Positions 43,041 through 50,748 of a stretch of 64,000 nucleotides of DNA are shown in pieces. The DNA comes from Candidatus Bathyarchaeota archaeon (GTDB lineage: Archaea > Thermoproteota > Bathyarchaeia > Bathyarchaeales > Bathycorpusculaceae): assembly GCA_026014545.1 (NCBI GenBank), contig JAOZIH010000001.1:377609-441608 (forward strand). Reading direction: 5' to 3'. Each line of letters starts with the position of its first letter. Within the stretch, counting starts at the first letter, position 1. The notes below the pieces were generated by a model. That model searched no databases. It was not told the origin of the DNA and saw only the letters and a list, made by a program, of their open reading frames with translations. Both the position numbers and the translations under genes were made by a program.

Positions 43041-44843
43041 ATGCGTTTTAAGCGTAGAAACCTTGGCGTTCTGCTTATCGCCATTTTGCTGCTGGTGTTT
43101 GCCACTCCAGCCTCTATCGCAGACAATTACGAACGGACTTTCAACTTTCAATTTCAATTTGGCATTGTCAACCAGAAATTGCATGTTTCCGTGCCATACT
43201 CTCTTTATGACTATTATGCTGCTGAAAACCCTAAAATTGTTACGGACAGCGATTACGCTGCACTCGTCACACCAGACGCGTTTAAGCCGCTTGCAGAGCG
43301 CCTCCGCGACGCCACCGCCGACAGCCCCCGCGCTGATGAAGAATTCGCCAACGCCGTGCTAATGCTGGTTCACCAGATTCCCTACGCCAGCAGCGACGTT
43401 AAATATCCAGTTGAGACGCTGGTGGAGAACTCTGGGAAATGCGACACGCTTTCGCTTCTTGCAGCTTCGATCATGAAAGCCGGCGGCTTAGACGTTGTCC
43501 TCCTCTACTTCAAGGAGGTACATCACATTAACGTCGGCGTCTACCTACCCTATACGCCCGTTGGCACATGGTGGTGGCTGCCTGCCACCGGCTACAAGTG
43601 GAACGGCCGAAAATACTGGATAGCCGAGTGCACCGCCGCCATGGAGTGGAAAGTAGGCGACGCGCCGCCCGTCTTGGCGAAGGAGCAACCATGGATTATT
43701 ACTCTTGAGAACTACGAGCCCGCATCGCCGGCGCAGGTTTCGGCAAGCTGGGGCAGCCCATTGCCTTCGGCATCTCTAACCATCGATTTATCTTCAGCGG
43801 CAGAGGTAAGCCTTGATGAGCGGCGGCTAATAATCTCCGGCGCAATTATACCTGCGCAAGCAAACGAAACCATCATCATGTATGTCAGCCGAAACGGCAT
43901 CGACTATGCGGCGTACCGAACAGAAACCGATTCTCACGGCGGCTACTTTTTCAGTTGGAACGTTACTTCGCCAGGCACCTACTATGTGCGGACAAGCTGG
44001 AGCGGCAATGCAGCGTTTGCCGGCGCCGACAGCGACGCGTTAACGGTGTTCATAGGCTTTCCTCCTTCGCTGGTTCAGTTTGAAGGTGTCGGCTACTATT
44101 ACACCTACGGTCGCGCCTACGTTGCCCATTACGAGCTCAGCAGAAGACAGGGCGTTGAAGATTTCCTTGATGCTCAGCTCTCTGGCGCCGGCGTCTTGCT
44201 TACTGGCGAATTCATTGTGCTGAGAAGCGGACAGGCGATCACGGTGTCCGCGGATGAAGAGGCGTCGGAGGTTCTGGAGAAAATCGAGATACCGCAGGGT
44301 TTTCAGCCGATGAGGCTTCCTGAGAACCTTGCTGAGACAATGAATAATCAGTTTGCACTTATCCTGCAGAATAGCGATGGCGAAAATTATACGTTGAACG
44401 TTAGAGGATTGGACTATCGTGAGGTAGCTCAGTTAAGCGCGCTCAGCAAAGTGGCTTTTATGAATGTATCCGGAAGCATAGAAGAAGGCGTGTGGTATCG
44501 GGTGGCGGCAAAGATGACGGATACAGAGGTGTCTGCGCAGTTGCAGGATGAGAATGGCACTTTTCTGGAGAATGCAGTAGCTACACGAGATGAGACAGAT
44601 GCTGAAGCGCTGGTTATGCTGATAGCAAATAACACAGAAAGGGCTGTGGCATTCAAAAACCTGAAGGTTGAACCGCTTAACAGCTCAGTGCAGTCGCCTG
44701 AAAGTGTGGAAGGCGAAGAAACAGCAGCGGCGGATTACGGCGAACTGCTGGCGCCCTACGTTAACGTAGCCACTGTTTTAGCTGCAACTTTCGCGGGAAT
44801 AGTTTACGTCCGAAGAAGACGGCGCCGTTTGCAAGCGACATAA
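43041..44843 (+). CDS. Membrane-anchored transglutaminase-like protein
   Basis: A 600-residue exported protein with a signal peptide (RRNLGVLLIAILLLVFATPA). A transglutaminase-like domain includes the Cys in ENSGKCDTLSLLAASIMK and the His in VHHINVGVYL, with an Asp/Glu partner likely in YWIAECTAA. An Ig-like or carbohydrate-binding segment is near SRNGIDYAAY, and a beta-domain precedes a C-terminal helix and arginine-rich tail. Archaeal transglutaminase-like proteins are usually cysteine proteases or amidases. The ATG at 43041 follows a TATA-like ACACTATATTATTATAG closely, so the transcript may be nearly leaderless. Confidence 0.75.
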   Translation: MRFKRRNLGVLLIAILLLVFATPASIADNYERTFNFQFQFGIVNQKLHVSVPYSLYDYYAAENPKIVTDSDYAALVTPDAFKPLAERLRDATADSPRADEEFANAVLMLVHQIPYASSDVKYPVETLVENSGKCDTLSLLAASIMKAGGLDVVLLYFKEVHHINVGVYLPYTPVGTWWWLPATGYKWNGRKYWIAECTAAMEWKVGDAPPVLAKEQPWIITLENYEPASPAQVSASWGSPLPSASLTIDLSSAAEVSLDERRLIISGAIIPAQANETIIMYVSRNGIDYAAYRTETDSHGGYFFSWNVTSPGTYYVRTSWSGNAAFAGADSDALTVFIGFPPSLVQFEGVGYYYTYGRAYVAHYELSRRQGVEDFLDAQLSGAGVLLTGEFIVLRSGQAITVSADEEASEVLEKIEIPQGFQPMRLPENLAETMNNQFALILQNSDGENYTLNVRGLDYREVAQLSALSKVAFMNVSGSIEEGVWYRVAAKMTDTEVSAQLQDENGTFLENAVATRDETDAEALVMLIANNTERAVAFKNLKVEPLNSSVQSPESVEGEETAAADYGELLAPYVNVATVLAATFAGIVYVRRRRRRLQAT

Positions 44844-44859
44844 TGGTAATCTGCTAGGT

Positions 44860-46023
44860 TCAGAGTGCACGGGCAAAAAAGAGTGTGTTATCTGCTTCTT
44901 TTTTAACCAGCAACGTGGTTATTACTACTGCGATTGCTATTACTGCAATCGCTATTACCGCTACCATGCTGAGATCTATTGATGCCCCGTTGCTTTCTGG
45001 AGATGATGACGAGGGCGGTGTTGTAGGCTGATCAGAATTTGGGGTGCTCTCTGTTAGATAGCCGGCGCCGCCGTATGCTTGGTGATGAACAAGGTATACT
45101 TCGCCTGTGTCCGCCCAAATTCCGACTAAAAGCTCTGTTACACTGCCCGGATAAACGCCAGCGAGAGGCAGCGTAACGCTCCAAGCAGGGTACAAAACAT
45201 TGGATTCTTTCATCTGCGGTTGCAGGTTTGCGGTTGCTTGGTCTTCAATTACGTTGAAACCTGTTACTACCCAGTCGTCTGACATGCGGTACGAGTAATT
45301 CTTTATAGCCTGAAGCGCGATTTTTATGGCTTGTTCTTTAGAAATGTTTACGCTAGTGTTGCCTATTGAATATAGCTGGCGGTGGTCGATAAGGTTTGAG
45401 AAGACACCATTGCGAAAAGCAAGATTTACTGCGAGGTAGTCGCAGCCGTTGAAGGTTTGCACCCAGCGGAAGTCAACTGTGTCGCCGAACCATGTGCCTG
45501 ACAAGTCCTGGTGAGTCACGGTAAGCTTGAGGGCGCCCGATGTTACAGTTGCGTTTTTAGTAGGGTCAACATTTGATAGCATATTTATCATTTCTGTTGA
45601 ATCCAATTTAGAGTAGGCTTGGTATTTCTTAAGAAAATCTTTAGCGGCATCCAATAGATTACTGTATTGGCGATCACTAATAACAGAGCCCTCTACGACA
45701 TACATGCTGGCAATGGTCAAGATTTTGTTGCTGAAGGCGCAAATTACATTGAGTGCGCTATCTTTTGACTTTAACGAGTATGTGAGAATTTCTTGTTCGA
45801 TAGGACTTTGCTTGTAGTAGCCTATGTCAGGCAGTTCTGGTGCACCGTAATTTCTAAGAGTGATATTATATTGCGTGCTGTCGATTGGTAGCACGTTCTT
45901 TATGAAGTCCACTGCTTTTTCTTCAGATTCCGTAAAAGTCGACTGCACAGTAGAAATAATTCCAAGCTGCGCGGAAACTGCGATAAAAAAGATTGCGCAA
46001 ACAACTTTTCCTACCTGCTTCAT
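44860..46023 (-). CDS. Exported membrane-anchored protein with a PepSY-like segment
   Basis: A 387-residue protein with an N-terminal signal (MKQVGKVVCAIFFIAVSA), a beta-rich body, and a PepSY-like segment NISKEQAIKIALQAIKNYSY. A linker rich in Ser, Pro and Thr (TTPPSSSSPESNG) leads to a C-terminal helix. Such signal, body, linker and anchor proteins are numerous in Bathyarchaeia-like genomes. Function is unknown; PepSY domains often inhibit proteases in the same environment, and a transglutaminase-like protein is encoded next to it. It converges with that gene, 16 bases apart. Confidence 0.6.
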   Translation of the reverse strand: MKQVGKVVCAIFFIAVSAQLGIISTVQSTFTESEEKAVDFIKNVLPIDSTQYNITLRNYGAPELPDIGYYKQSPIEQEILTYSLKSKDSALNVICAFSNKILTIASMYVVEGSVISDRQYSNLLDAAKDFLKKYQAYSKLDSTEMINMLSNVDPTKNATVTSGALKLTVTHQDLSGTWFGDTVDFRWVQTFNGCDYLAVNLAFRNGVFSNLIDHRQLYSIGNTSVNISKEQAIKIALQAIKNYSYRMSDDWVVTGFNVIEDQATANLQPQMKESNVLYPAWSVTLPLAGVYPGSVTELLVGIWADTGEVYLVHHQAYGGAGYLTESTPNSDQPTTPPSSSSPESNGASIDLSMVAVIAIAVIAIAVVITTLLVKKEADNTLFFARAL

Positions 46024-46357
46024 TTTTATTATTCGCTCCTTTTAATAATTCCACGGCAATCAGCCCCGGCGCAACAAATATAATAGAAAAACCATTATTT
46101 AATTCTATGTTTTAGTACAGGTTGTACTATAGATTTGAACAGCTTTCCTTTGAATGTTAGGCGTATGTCTGCGTTTCCGTTGCTACTTACCAGGTTTCTT
46201 ATGGAGATGTTGGCGTAACCCCAAATTTTTCTGGTTGTGTCTTCCGCGTGTGAAATATGCTGTTGCGGCACCTGCGCTTAGGGTTTTTCCTATTTCTTGG
46301 AATACTGTTTTTATACGTGTTTGGCTTATGCGTAGGGAAAGAGGCTTAACAGTTTCT
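46024..46357. promoter_or_regulatory. Divergent intergenic region with a perfect 7-bp inverted repeat
   Basis: Between a leftward surface-protein gene and the rightward conserved gene. TAGTACA (46113-46119) and TGTACTA (46123-46129) form a perfect inverted repeat with a GGT spacer, about 90 bases upstream of the leftward gene; it looks like an operator. The frame open from 46154 is rejected as coding because its composition (many Trp, Cys, Arg) is unlike a protein and conservation begins at 46358. Confidence 0.45.
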
Positions 46358-47020
46358 ATGACGCTTGTGGTTGATGACGCGGGTAGCGGCGATCTGCTTT
46401 TCGGCGTGGTTATAGGTGTTTACCGAGAGGAAACCGGTGATTTCAAATACGATTTGGTTGACGTCAGGTTTTATCAGGATAAGGCGCTTTATGCTGAGAA
46501 AGCCTATCTGCAGGAGGCTTCACGCGTGACGTTGCGGCTTGTAGCGGCTTTGCAGCCGAGGCCTGAGGAGGCGATTCATGTGTGCCAAGGCTACGTTTTT
46601 GATGTGGCGGCGGCTGAGCTTCAGCGTGTTTATGGCGAGGCGCGAGTTAAGCGCGTGCGCGTGGCGGGTGAGGCGCAGCGGCTTGTGGAAATCGCCTACT
46701 TGGACGAGTTGCGGAATTTGGGTTATGAGCCGCTTGCCGACCGCGAGGCTAAGCGGGCGAAGAGCTTCTTTCACATGCTGGGCTGGTTGAAGGCGAATCC
46801 CGGCATGCTGCGGTATGCTAAGACGGCTTTGCCGCGGCTGAAGCGTTATCGGCTTTTCAGGCAGTTCCATCAAGATGCACTTTTCAATGCGGTTTGCAGC
46901 GTCTGCGGCGGCTCCTGCGCTGTGCCCTTCAAGCCTGCTGGCGATAAACCTGTCTATCGCGCGTCGTGCTGGCGGAAGCTTGCGCGGTCGAGGCGAAAAA
47001 GGCGGGCGGCTAAGCCTTAG
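46358..47020 (+). CDS. Conserved archaeal protein with a C-terminal zinc ribbon
   Basis: A 220-residue protein from ATG 46358. It begins MTLVVDDAGSGDLLFGVVIG, and such a Asp-rich start with a following GVYREETGDFKYDLVDV strand looks like an RNase H-type or resolvase-type fold. The middle SFFHMLGWLKANPGMLRYAK is strongly conserved in related archaeal proteins. The C-terminus is a zinc ribbon in which CSVCGGSC is followed by VPFKPAGDKPVYRASCW; the second knuckle keeps only one Cys, since relatives have YCxxC there. Nucleic-acid binding is probable; function is unknown. Confidence 0.55.
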   Translation: MTLVVDDAGSGDLLFGVVIGVYREETGDFKYDLVDVRFYQDKALYAEKAYLQEASRVTLRLVAALQPRPEEAIHVCQGYVFDVAAAELQRVYGEARVKRVRVAGEAQRLVEIAYLDELRNLGYEPLADREAKRAKSFFHMLGWLKANPGMLRYAKTALPRLKRYRLFRQFHQDALFNAVCSVCGGSCAVPFKPAGDKPVYRASCWRKLARSRRKRRAAKP

Positions 47021-47096
47021 CTTGGGCACTTCAGCTCGGGGTGCCGCAGGGGAAAATACTGTTTTTTAAAGGGAAAAAATGGCGTTTTTCTGTTGG

Positions 47097-47327
47097 TTAT
47101 ACGGCTTCAACGCGTTTTATCTCGGGCACTTTTGCTTTTATGACGCGTTCCACGCCCTGCTTAAGTGTTAACATGGACATGGGGCAGCCTGCGCATGTGC
47201 CTCGGAGGCGGACTTTTACGGTGCCGTTTTCCACGGAGACGAAGTCGATGTCTCCGCCGTCTGCTTGTATCTGCGGTTTTATTTCGGCGAGGGCTTTCTG
47301 CACTTTGGCTTCCACGGTTTCACTCAT
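47097..47327 (-). CDS. NifU C-terminal-domain Fe-S cluster scaffold protein
   Basis: A 76-residue protein consisting of just the NifU C-terminal (Nfu) domain: EIKPQIQADGGDIDFVSVE, then the CxxC motif RGTCAGCPMSMLTLKQGVE. It carries or transfers [4Fe-4S] clusters to apoproteins such as radical SAM enzymes and ferredoxins, both of which are encoded in this window. It is a single gene that converges with the zinc-ribbon gene. Confidence 0.88.
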   Translation of the reverse strand: MSETVEAKVQKALAEIKPQIQADGGDIDFVSVENGTVKVRLRGTCAGCPMSMLTLKQGVERVIKAKVPEIKRVEAV

Positions 47328-47438
47328 CTTTCTCTTTCACCACACCTTTTTTGTTTTGGCTAAGCATGATGACGCGGCATTTCATAAAAACGTTCCCGTC
47401 TATTGGGCTGCGGTGGCTTGAAGAATTTTATTAGGCCG

Positions 47439-47669
47439 ATGAACAATTATTCTGTTGGCGTGTGGTGCACGAGCGTGGATGACGAGGCGGAGCGGCTGGG
47501 GCGGTTGAAGCCCGAGGAAAAAGTGGCGATTTGCATTGAGATGAGTGACTTTTGCGTGCGCGTCTGCGAGGCTGGCATTAGGGCGCAGTTTCCGGGCATC
47601 AGCGAGGAGGAGCTTTTGGAGAAGCTGCGGCAGCGGCTGGAGTGGACTAAGCGTCATCGTGGACGGTGA
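47439..47669 (+). CDS. Small partner protein of a nucleotidyltransferase pair
   Basis: About 76 residues with a conserved core LKPEEKVAICIEMSDFCVRV, EAGIRAQFPGISEEELLEK and LRQRLEW. This short helical family is regularly encoded directly upstream of a small nucleotidyltransferase, and the pair is thought to be a toxin-antitoxin-like unit. The start is uncertain: ATG 47439, or GTGs at 47460 and 47475, nearer to where the conserved part begins. It overlaps the nucleotidyltransferase gene by about 11 bases. Confidence 0.6.
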   Translation: MNNYSVGVWCTSVDDEAERLGRLKPEEKVAICIEMSDFCVRVCEAGIRAQFPGISEEELLEKLRQRLEWTKRHRGR

Positions 47670-48222
47670 TGCGGAGTTGGATGTGTTTCACGGTTTTGTT
47701 AGGCGGCTGGTTGAGGCGTTTGAGAACTCAGGGCTTGATTACGCGTTTACTGGCGCGTTGGCTGCGAGCTTTTACGGGGTTCCGCGAACCACGAGTGATG
47801 TTGACGTGATGGTGGCGGTTGCTGGCGAGGCTAATATGAAGGCGAAGGTTGCCGTGGCTCTGCGACGTGCTGGGCTGGAGGTTGACGAGCGCAAGCTGGA
47901 TGCAGCGTTGACATCGGGCTATAAAATAGCTTCATTTAAGTCTAGGACGGCGCCGTATACTGTTGATATAATTTTTTCAGATGAAAGTTTGGAGAAGCGG
48001 GTGGGGACTGTGGCTGGTCTGCGCACGTTTTTTCAGTCTCCTGAGGGCTTAGTGCTGGCGAAGCTGCGGATGATTAAGGCTACTGTGCCTCCTGAGCGGG
48101 CCGTGAAGGACAAAGAGGATGTGCAGGCCATTTTGGCTTTTAGTAGAGTGGATTTGGCGGCTGTTAGGCGGCAAGCACGAGAGGACGGCACGCTCGCGAT
48201 ACTGGAAAGCCTAATGGAATAG
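47659..48222 (+). CDS. MNT-like nucleotidyltransferase
   Basis: Up to 187 residues with the nucleotidyltransferase signature YAFTGALAASFYGVPRTTSD followed by VDVMVAV; the DVD pair binds metal. It also has YTVDIIFSDESLEKRVGT and LAKLRMIK. Proteins of this type add nucleotides to a partner or to tRNA in toxin-antitoxin systems. GTG at 47659 is taken as the start, and GTG 47683 with GGAG upstream is an equal alternative. It forms a two-gene unit with the preceding small gene at the left edge of the TA island. Confidence 0.75.
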   Translation: MDGDAELDVFHGFVRRLVEAFENSGLDYAFTGALAASFYGVPRTTSDVDVMVAVAGEANMKAKVAVALRRAGLEVDERKLDAALTSGYKIASFKSRTAPYTVDIIFSDESLEKRVGTVAGLRTFFQSPEGLVLAKLRMIKATVPPERAVKDKEDVQAILAFSRVDLAAVRRQAREDGTLAILESLME

Positions 48223-48307
48223 CTGTTGTTCGCTTTTTATGGTGTTGTCTGGTTTTGTGGTTAAGTGAAAAAATTGGGGCTTGGCTGCGCGTGTTTGCGC
48301 ATTAGGC

Positions 48308-48628
48308 TTATTTTACGGTGGCGTCTTTGTTTTTGTCGCTGATGTTGACGTTTACGACTTGCTGTATGTTTTGCTTCTTATCCTTCTTGAACACAGAGTT
48401 TATGATGGTGAAGATTAGCCAGGCGATGAAGCCGTAGATTACGCCGTTGAACACTGCAATTATCAGCGTTACGGCGTCTACTTGGCCGCCGACGAGGTAG
48501 CCTGCGGCTGCTTCGGTTCCTGGCAGTAGCGCGTCGTAGATGGCTTTTCCGGGTGGTATGGATGTGTCGCCTAGGGTTATTATGACGGCGATGGCGAAGA
48601 CGGCGAGAAACACGATTGCTCCTTTCAT
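48308..48628 (-). CDS. Two-helix membrane protein of unknown function
   Basis: A 106-residue protein with an N-terminal helix (GAIVFLAVFAIAVIITLG), a periplasm-side loop, a second helix (AWLIFTIINSVF) and a charged C-terminal tail rich in Lys, Asp and Asn. The ATG at 48628 has AAGGAAC about 9 bases upstream; TTG 48649 would add 7 residues. No family is recognised. It interrupts the TA island in the opposite direction. Confidence 0.5.
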   Translation of the reverse strand: MKGAIVFLAVFAIAVIITLGDTSIPPGKAIYDALLPGTEAAAGYLVGGQVDAVTLIIAVFNGVIYGFIAWLIFTIINSVFKKDKKQNIQQVVNVNISDKNKDATVK

Positions 48629-48774
48629 CCTCTCAAGTTCCTTGAGCAATTGCTGTATGCATAGTGGATATAAGCTTTTAGCGAAGCCGCACTATGAGAG
48701 TGGCTGGAGTGAGTGAAACGTTGTTGGTGAAAAGTTATTAGTGTGCGTGTAGTATAATTGCTTTGTGTGTCCTG

Positions 48775-48915
48775 TTGACTGCTGAGGCAAGTTTGGATAA
48801 GGTTTACGCTGAAGAGATGAAGGAGTTGAAAGCGTTAAAGCGGGAGGCTTTGCGTGGCGAGTGTGTGCCTCTTGAGGAAGTGCTGAAAAAGCACGGGGCA
48901 AAACGAAGTGCCTAA
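48775..48915 (+). CDS. RelB-like antitoxin
   Basis: A gene of 46 codons (TTG 48775; 50 from TTG 48763). The product is an acidic helix with the pattern VYAEEMKELKALKREA and an ending VPLEEVLKKHGAK that is common in archaeal RelB-type antitoxins. A TATA-like GTATAATT is about 20 bases upstream, so the transcript may be leaderless. Its stop overlaps the toxin's GTG start (GTGCCTAA), the normal arrangement of a relBE pair. The antitoxin is intact although its toxin is broken. Confidence 0.6.
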   Translation: MTAEASLDKVYAEEMKELKALKREALRGECVPLEEVLKKHGAKRSA

Positions 48916-49178
48916 ATACCGCGTGGTTTTTCACAGGAAAGCTTGAGAAGGCTTTAGAAAGCTTTGATAAGAAGACGCAGCAGAGGTTGCTTGAGGATAT
49001 TTTGTGCTTGGTGGATTTTTCTGAGCGCAGAAGCCGCTTAGATATTGTTAGGCTGGAGGGGATGAAAGGTTTTTATCGATTGCGTAGCGGCAGGCTTAGA
49101 GTGATATTTGCGGTGGACAAGCCGTCTGGGACGATTATTATTCTGAAAATCGAACAAAGAGAAAGAGCATACGAATAG
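48908..49178 (+). pseudogene. Frameshifted RelE-type toxin
   Basis: It starts GTG 48908, giving VPKYRVVFHRK, then meets TGA at 48944-48946. A single extra A in GGAAAGC (48938-48940) shifts the frame; removing it restores KLEKALESFDKKTQQRLL, FYRLRSGRLRVIFAVDK and LKIEQRERAYE, a full RelE/ParE toxin of about 89 residues. The catalytic-type basic C-terminus is kept. The shift may be real inactivation or a sequencing error. Confidence 0.7.
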
Positions 49179-49186
49179 CAACTCTG

Positions 49187-49262
49187 ATTTCTGGAACATA
49201 AGGGCAGGCGACCGAGCCGCCTTGAAGACAGGCGCAAACCAAAACGAAGTAATAGTGCTCTA
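49187..49262 (+). pseudogene. Relic of a second RelE toxin gene
   Basis: About 76 bases read FWNIRAGDRAALKTGANQNE and then VIVL before a stop. They closely match the middle of the RelE toxin at 50464-50545 (FWSTRAGDYRAIYEIDADQN, RVIVLF), in both protein and DNA, with a short deletion. No start or C-terminus remains. It shows that this island has gained and lost related toxin copies. Confidence 0.6.
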
Positions 49263-49338
49263 ATTGTTTGGGCTGGTGCCCATTTTTGCGGAAGGTTTAT
49301 GTGGGTAAAATGTGCATTATTTTTGTGGGTGGTGTTTG

Positions 49339-49560
49339 GTGGGTAAGATTAGGATGGATGAGCGGGGTAGAGTGTTGATTCCTTTGGATACGCGTGAGAG
49401 GCTTGGGTTGAAGGCTGGCGCTGAGTTTGAGCTGGTTCAAGCGGATGGCGTTTTGGTTCTGAAGCCTGTCATCCCTGAGCCTGTGCGTGTTGAGAGCAAG
49501 CGCCAGAAATGGGGTAGGGAAGCGTTTTTGGATTCGGGAGAGGCTACGTTTGGCGAGTAG
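49339..49560 (+). CDS. vapB: AbrB/VapB-type antitoxin
   Basis: About 73 residues with a SpoVT-AbrB swapped-hairpin domain: VGKIRMDERGRVLIPLDTRE followed by RLGLKAGAEFELVQADGVLV and a flexible tail. The start GTG 49339 has GGTGGT upstream; the frame is open to 49312. It directly precedes and overlaps a PIN-domain toxin, so it should neutralise the toxin and repress its own promoter. Confidence 0.85.
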   Translation: MGKIRMDERGRVLIPLDTRERLGLKAGAEFELVQADGVLVLKPVIPEPVRVESKRQKWGREAFLDSGEATFGE

Positions 49561-50035
49561 CGCGGCTGGCGTGGAGAAGCGAGTTTTTGACGTTAACGTT
49601 TTAGCCATTTTCCTGGTGAAGGGGCATCCAGGCTTCGGATATGTTTCGCCTGTTGTGGAGGCGGGGCTGCGGGGCGCCTACGTGCCGCTGATCATGGATA
49701 TTCTGCCTGTTCGGGCTTACTGGGTTATGACGCGCAGGTGGGGTCTGCCCGAGCGGGAGAGCGCCTTGGCGGTTGGGCATTTTGTTAAGGCGTATGCGAC
49801 GCCGCGTTATGTGGGCTTGACGCGGGAAACAATTCTTGAAGGGTTCTGCTTGGCTGAGGAGTTGAAGCATGATGTTTTTGACTGCATGTATGTGGCGTTT
49901 GCGCGGCAAGAGCAAGCCAAAGCAATAGTTACGACGGACACCGATTTTGAGCGGCTCTGCAAGCACACAGGCCTAGACTATGTTAATCCAGTGCCGAAGG
50001 AAGTGCTGAAACGCTTCAAAGAACAAAATAAATGA
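49550..50035 (+). CDS. vapC: PIN-domain ribonuclease toxin VapC
   Basis: About 161 residues with the PIN acidic residues in KRVFDVNVLAIFL (Asp), CLAEELKHDVFDCMYVAFA (Glu and Asp) and VTTDTDFERLC (Asp). VapC toxins cut tRNA or rRNA. The TTG at 49550 overlaps the antitoxin stop and has GGAGAGG 6 bases before it; GTG 49571 is an alternative. All catalytic acids are present, so unlike the RelE genes nearby this toxin looks active. Confidence 0.85.
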   Translation: MASSAAGVEKRVFDVNVLAIFLVKGHPGFGYVSPVVEAGLRGAYVPLIMDILPVRAYWVMTRRWGLPERESALAVGHFVKAYATPRYVGLTRETILEGFCLAEELKHDVFDCMYVAFARQEQAKAIVTTDTDFERLCKHTGLDYVNPVPKEVLKRFKEQNK

Positions 50036-50098
50036 TTGTTGTGTGATGGGGGAAAGGTTTACGTGTTCTGTAAACAGTATTCTTTACGGTGAGCTTTC

Positions 50099-50317
50099 GT
50101 GACTCAAGTTCATCTTAGACTATCTGAGAAGACTCTTGAGGAGATTGACCGGTGGGTAGCGGAAGGGCGGTTCAAAAGCCGTAGCGACGCCATAAGAAGC
50201 ATCATAAACTTCTACCAGGAGAGGGAGAAAACCCGCGAGTTCTATCAGATGCTGGTCAAGCGCAGCGAGGAAGCGCGGAAGCATCCTGAACGGCTTGTTC
50301 CGTTAGAGGAAGTCTAA
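50099..50317 (+). CDS. Ribbon-helix-helix antitoxin
   Basis: A 72-residue protein: strand TQVHLRLSEKTLEEIDRWV, then GRFKSRSDAIRSIINFYQER, a clear ribbon-helix-helix domain. A helical tail ends in HPERLVPLEEV, which probably wraps the toxin. The start is GTG 50099. The toxin gene follows 5 bases after the stop. The antitoxin is intact. Confidence 0.85.
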   Translation: MTQVHLRLSEKTLEEIDRWVAEGRFKSRSDAIRSIINFYQEREKTREFYQMLVKRSEEARKHPERLVPLEEV

Positions 50318-50322
50318 GCGTT

Positions 50323-50642
50323 TTGGTTTTTAGAGTTCTATTGCATCCGAACACGGCGAAGGCTCTGAAAAACTTGATGCCGCAAACAGGGAGAGAATGC
50401 GGAAGGCGCTTGGAGAGCTTACAATCGACGCGTGGAAAGCTGGGAAACCGCTGCACCCCTCTGGCTTCTGGAGCACAAGAGCAGGCGACTACCGAGCCAT
50501 CTATGAAATAGACGCAGACCAAAACCGCGTCATAGTGCTCTTCATCGGACACAGAAAAACGGTATACGACAATTTCACGAAAATGATCCTACCCACAAAA
50601 TCCAAGCCAATACTGCAACGTATTAATAGTGTAAACTGCTAG
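50323..50642 (+). pseudogene. Frameshifted RelE-type toxin (partner of the RHH antitoxin)
   Basis: The frame begins TTG 50323 with VFRVLLHPNTAKALKNL. A missing base near 50376 (TTGATG where TTGGATG would fit) moves the rest to another frame, which reads DAANRERMRKALGELTID, then PSGFWSTRAGDYRAIYEIDA and GHRKTVYDNF. Together they make one RelE toxin of about 100 residues with the conserved basic and Tyr residues. One base separates it from an intact gene. Confidence 0.7.
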
Positions 50643-50748
50643 ATATTGCTTAACTTGCTGGTTAAAACTGAAGTTAACCATTAATCTTTAGAGTCACTGT
50701 TAATGAAAGTTTTTAAATAACTACTCGTTATTAAATATAAGTCTTATA

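Noticed and set aside
46154..46357. A 68-codon upstream extension of the conserved zinc-ribbon gene
   Set aside because: Rich in Trp, Cys and Arg, unlike a real N-terminal domain; the conserved protein begins at the ATG at 46358.
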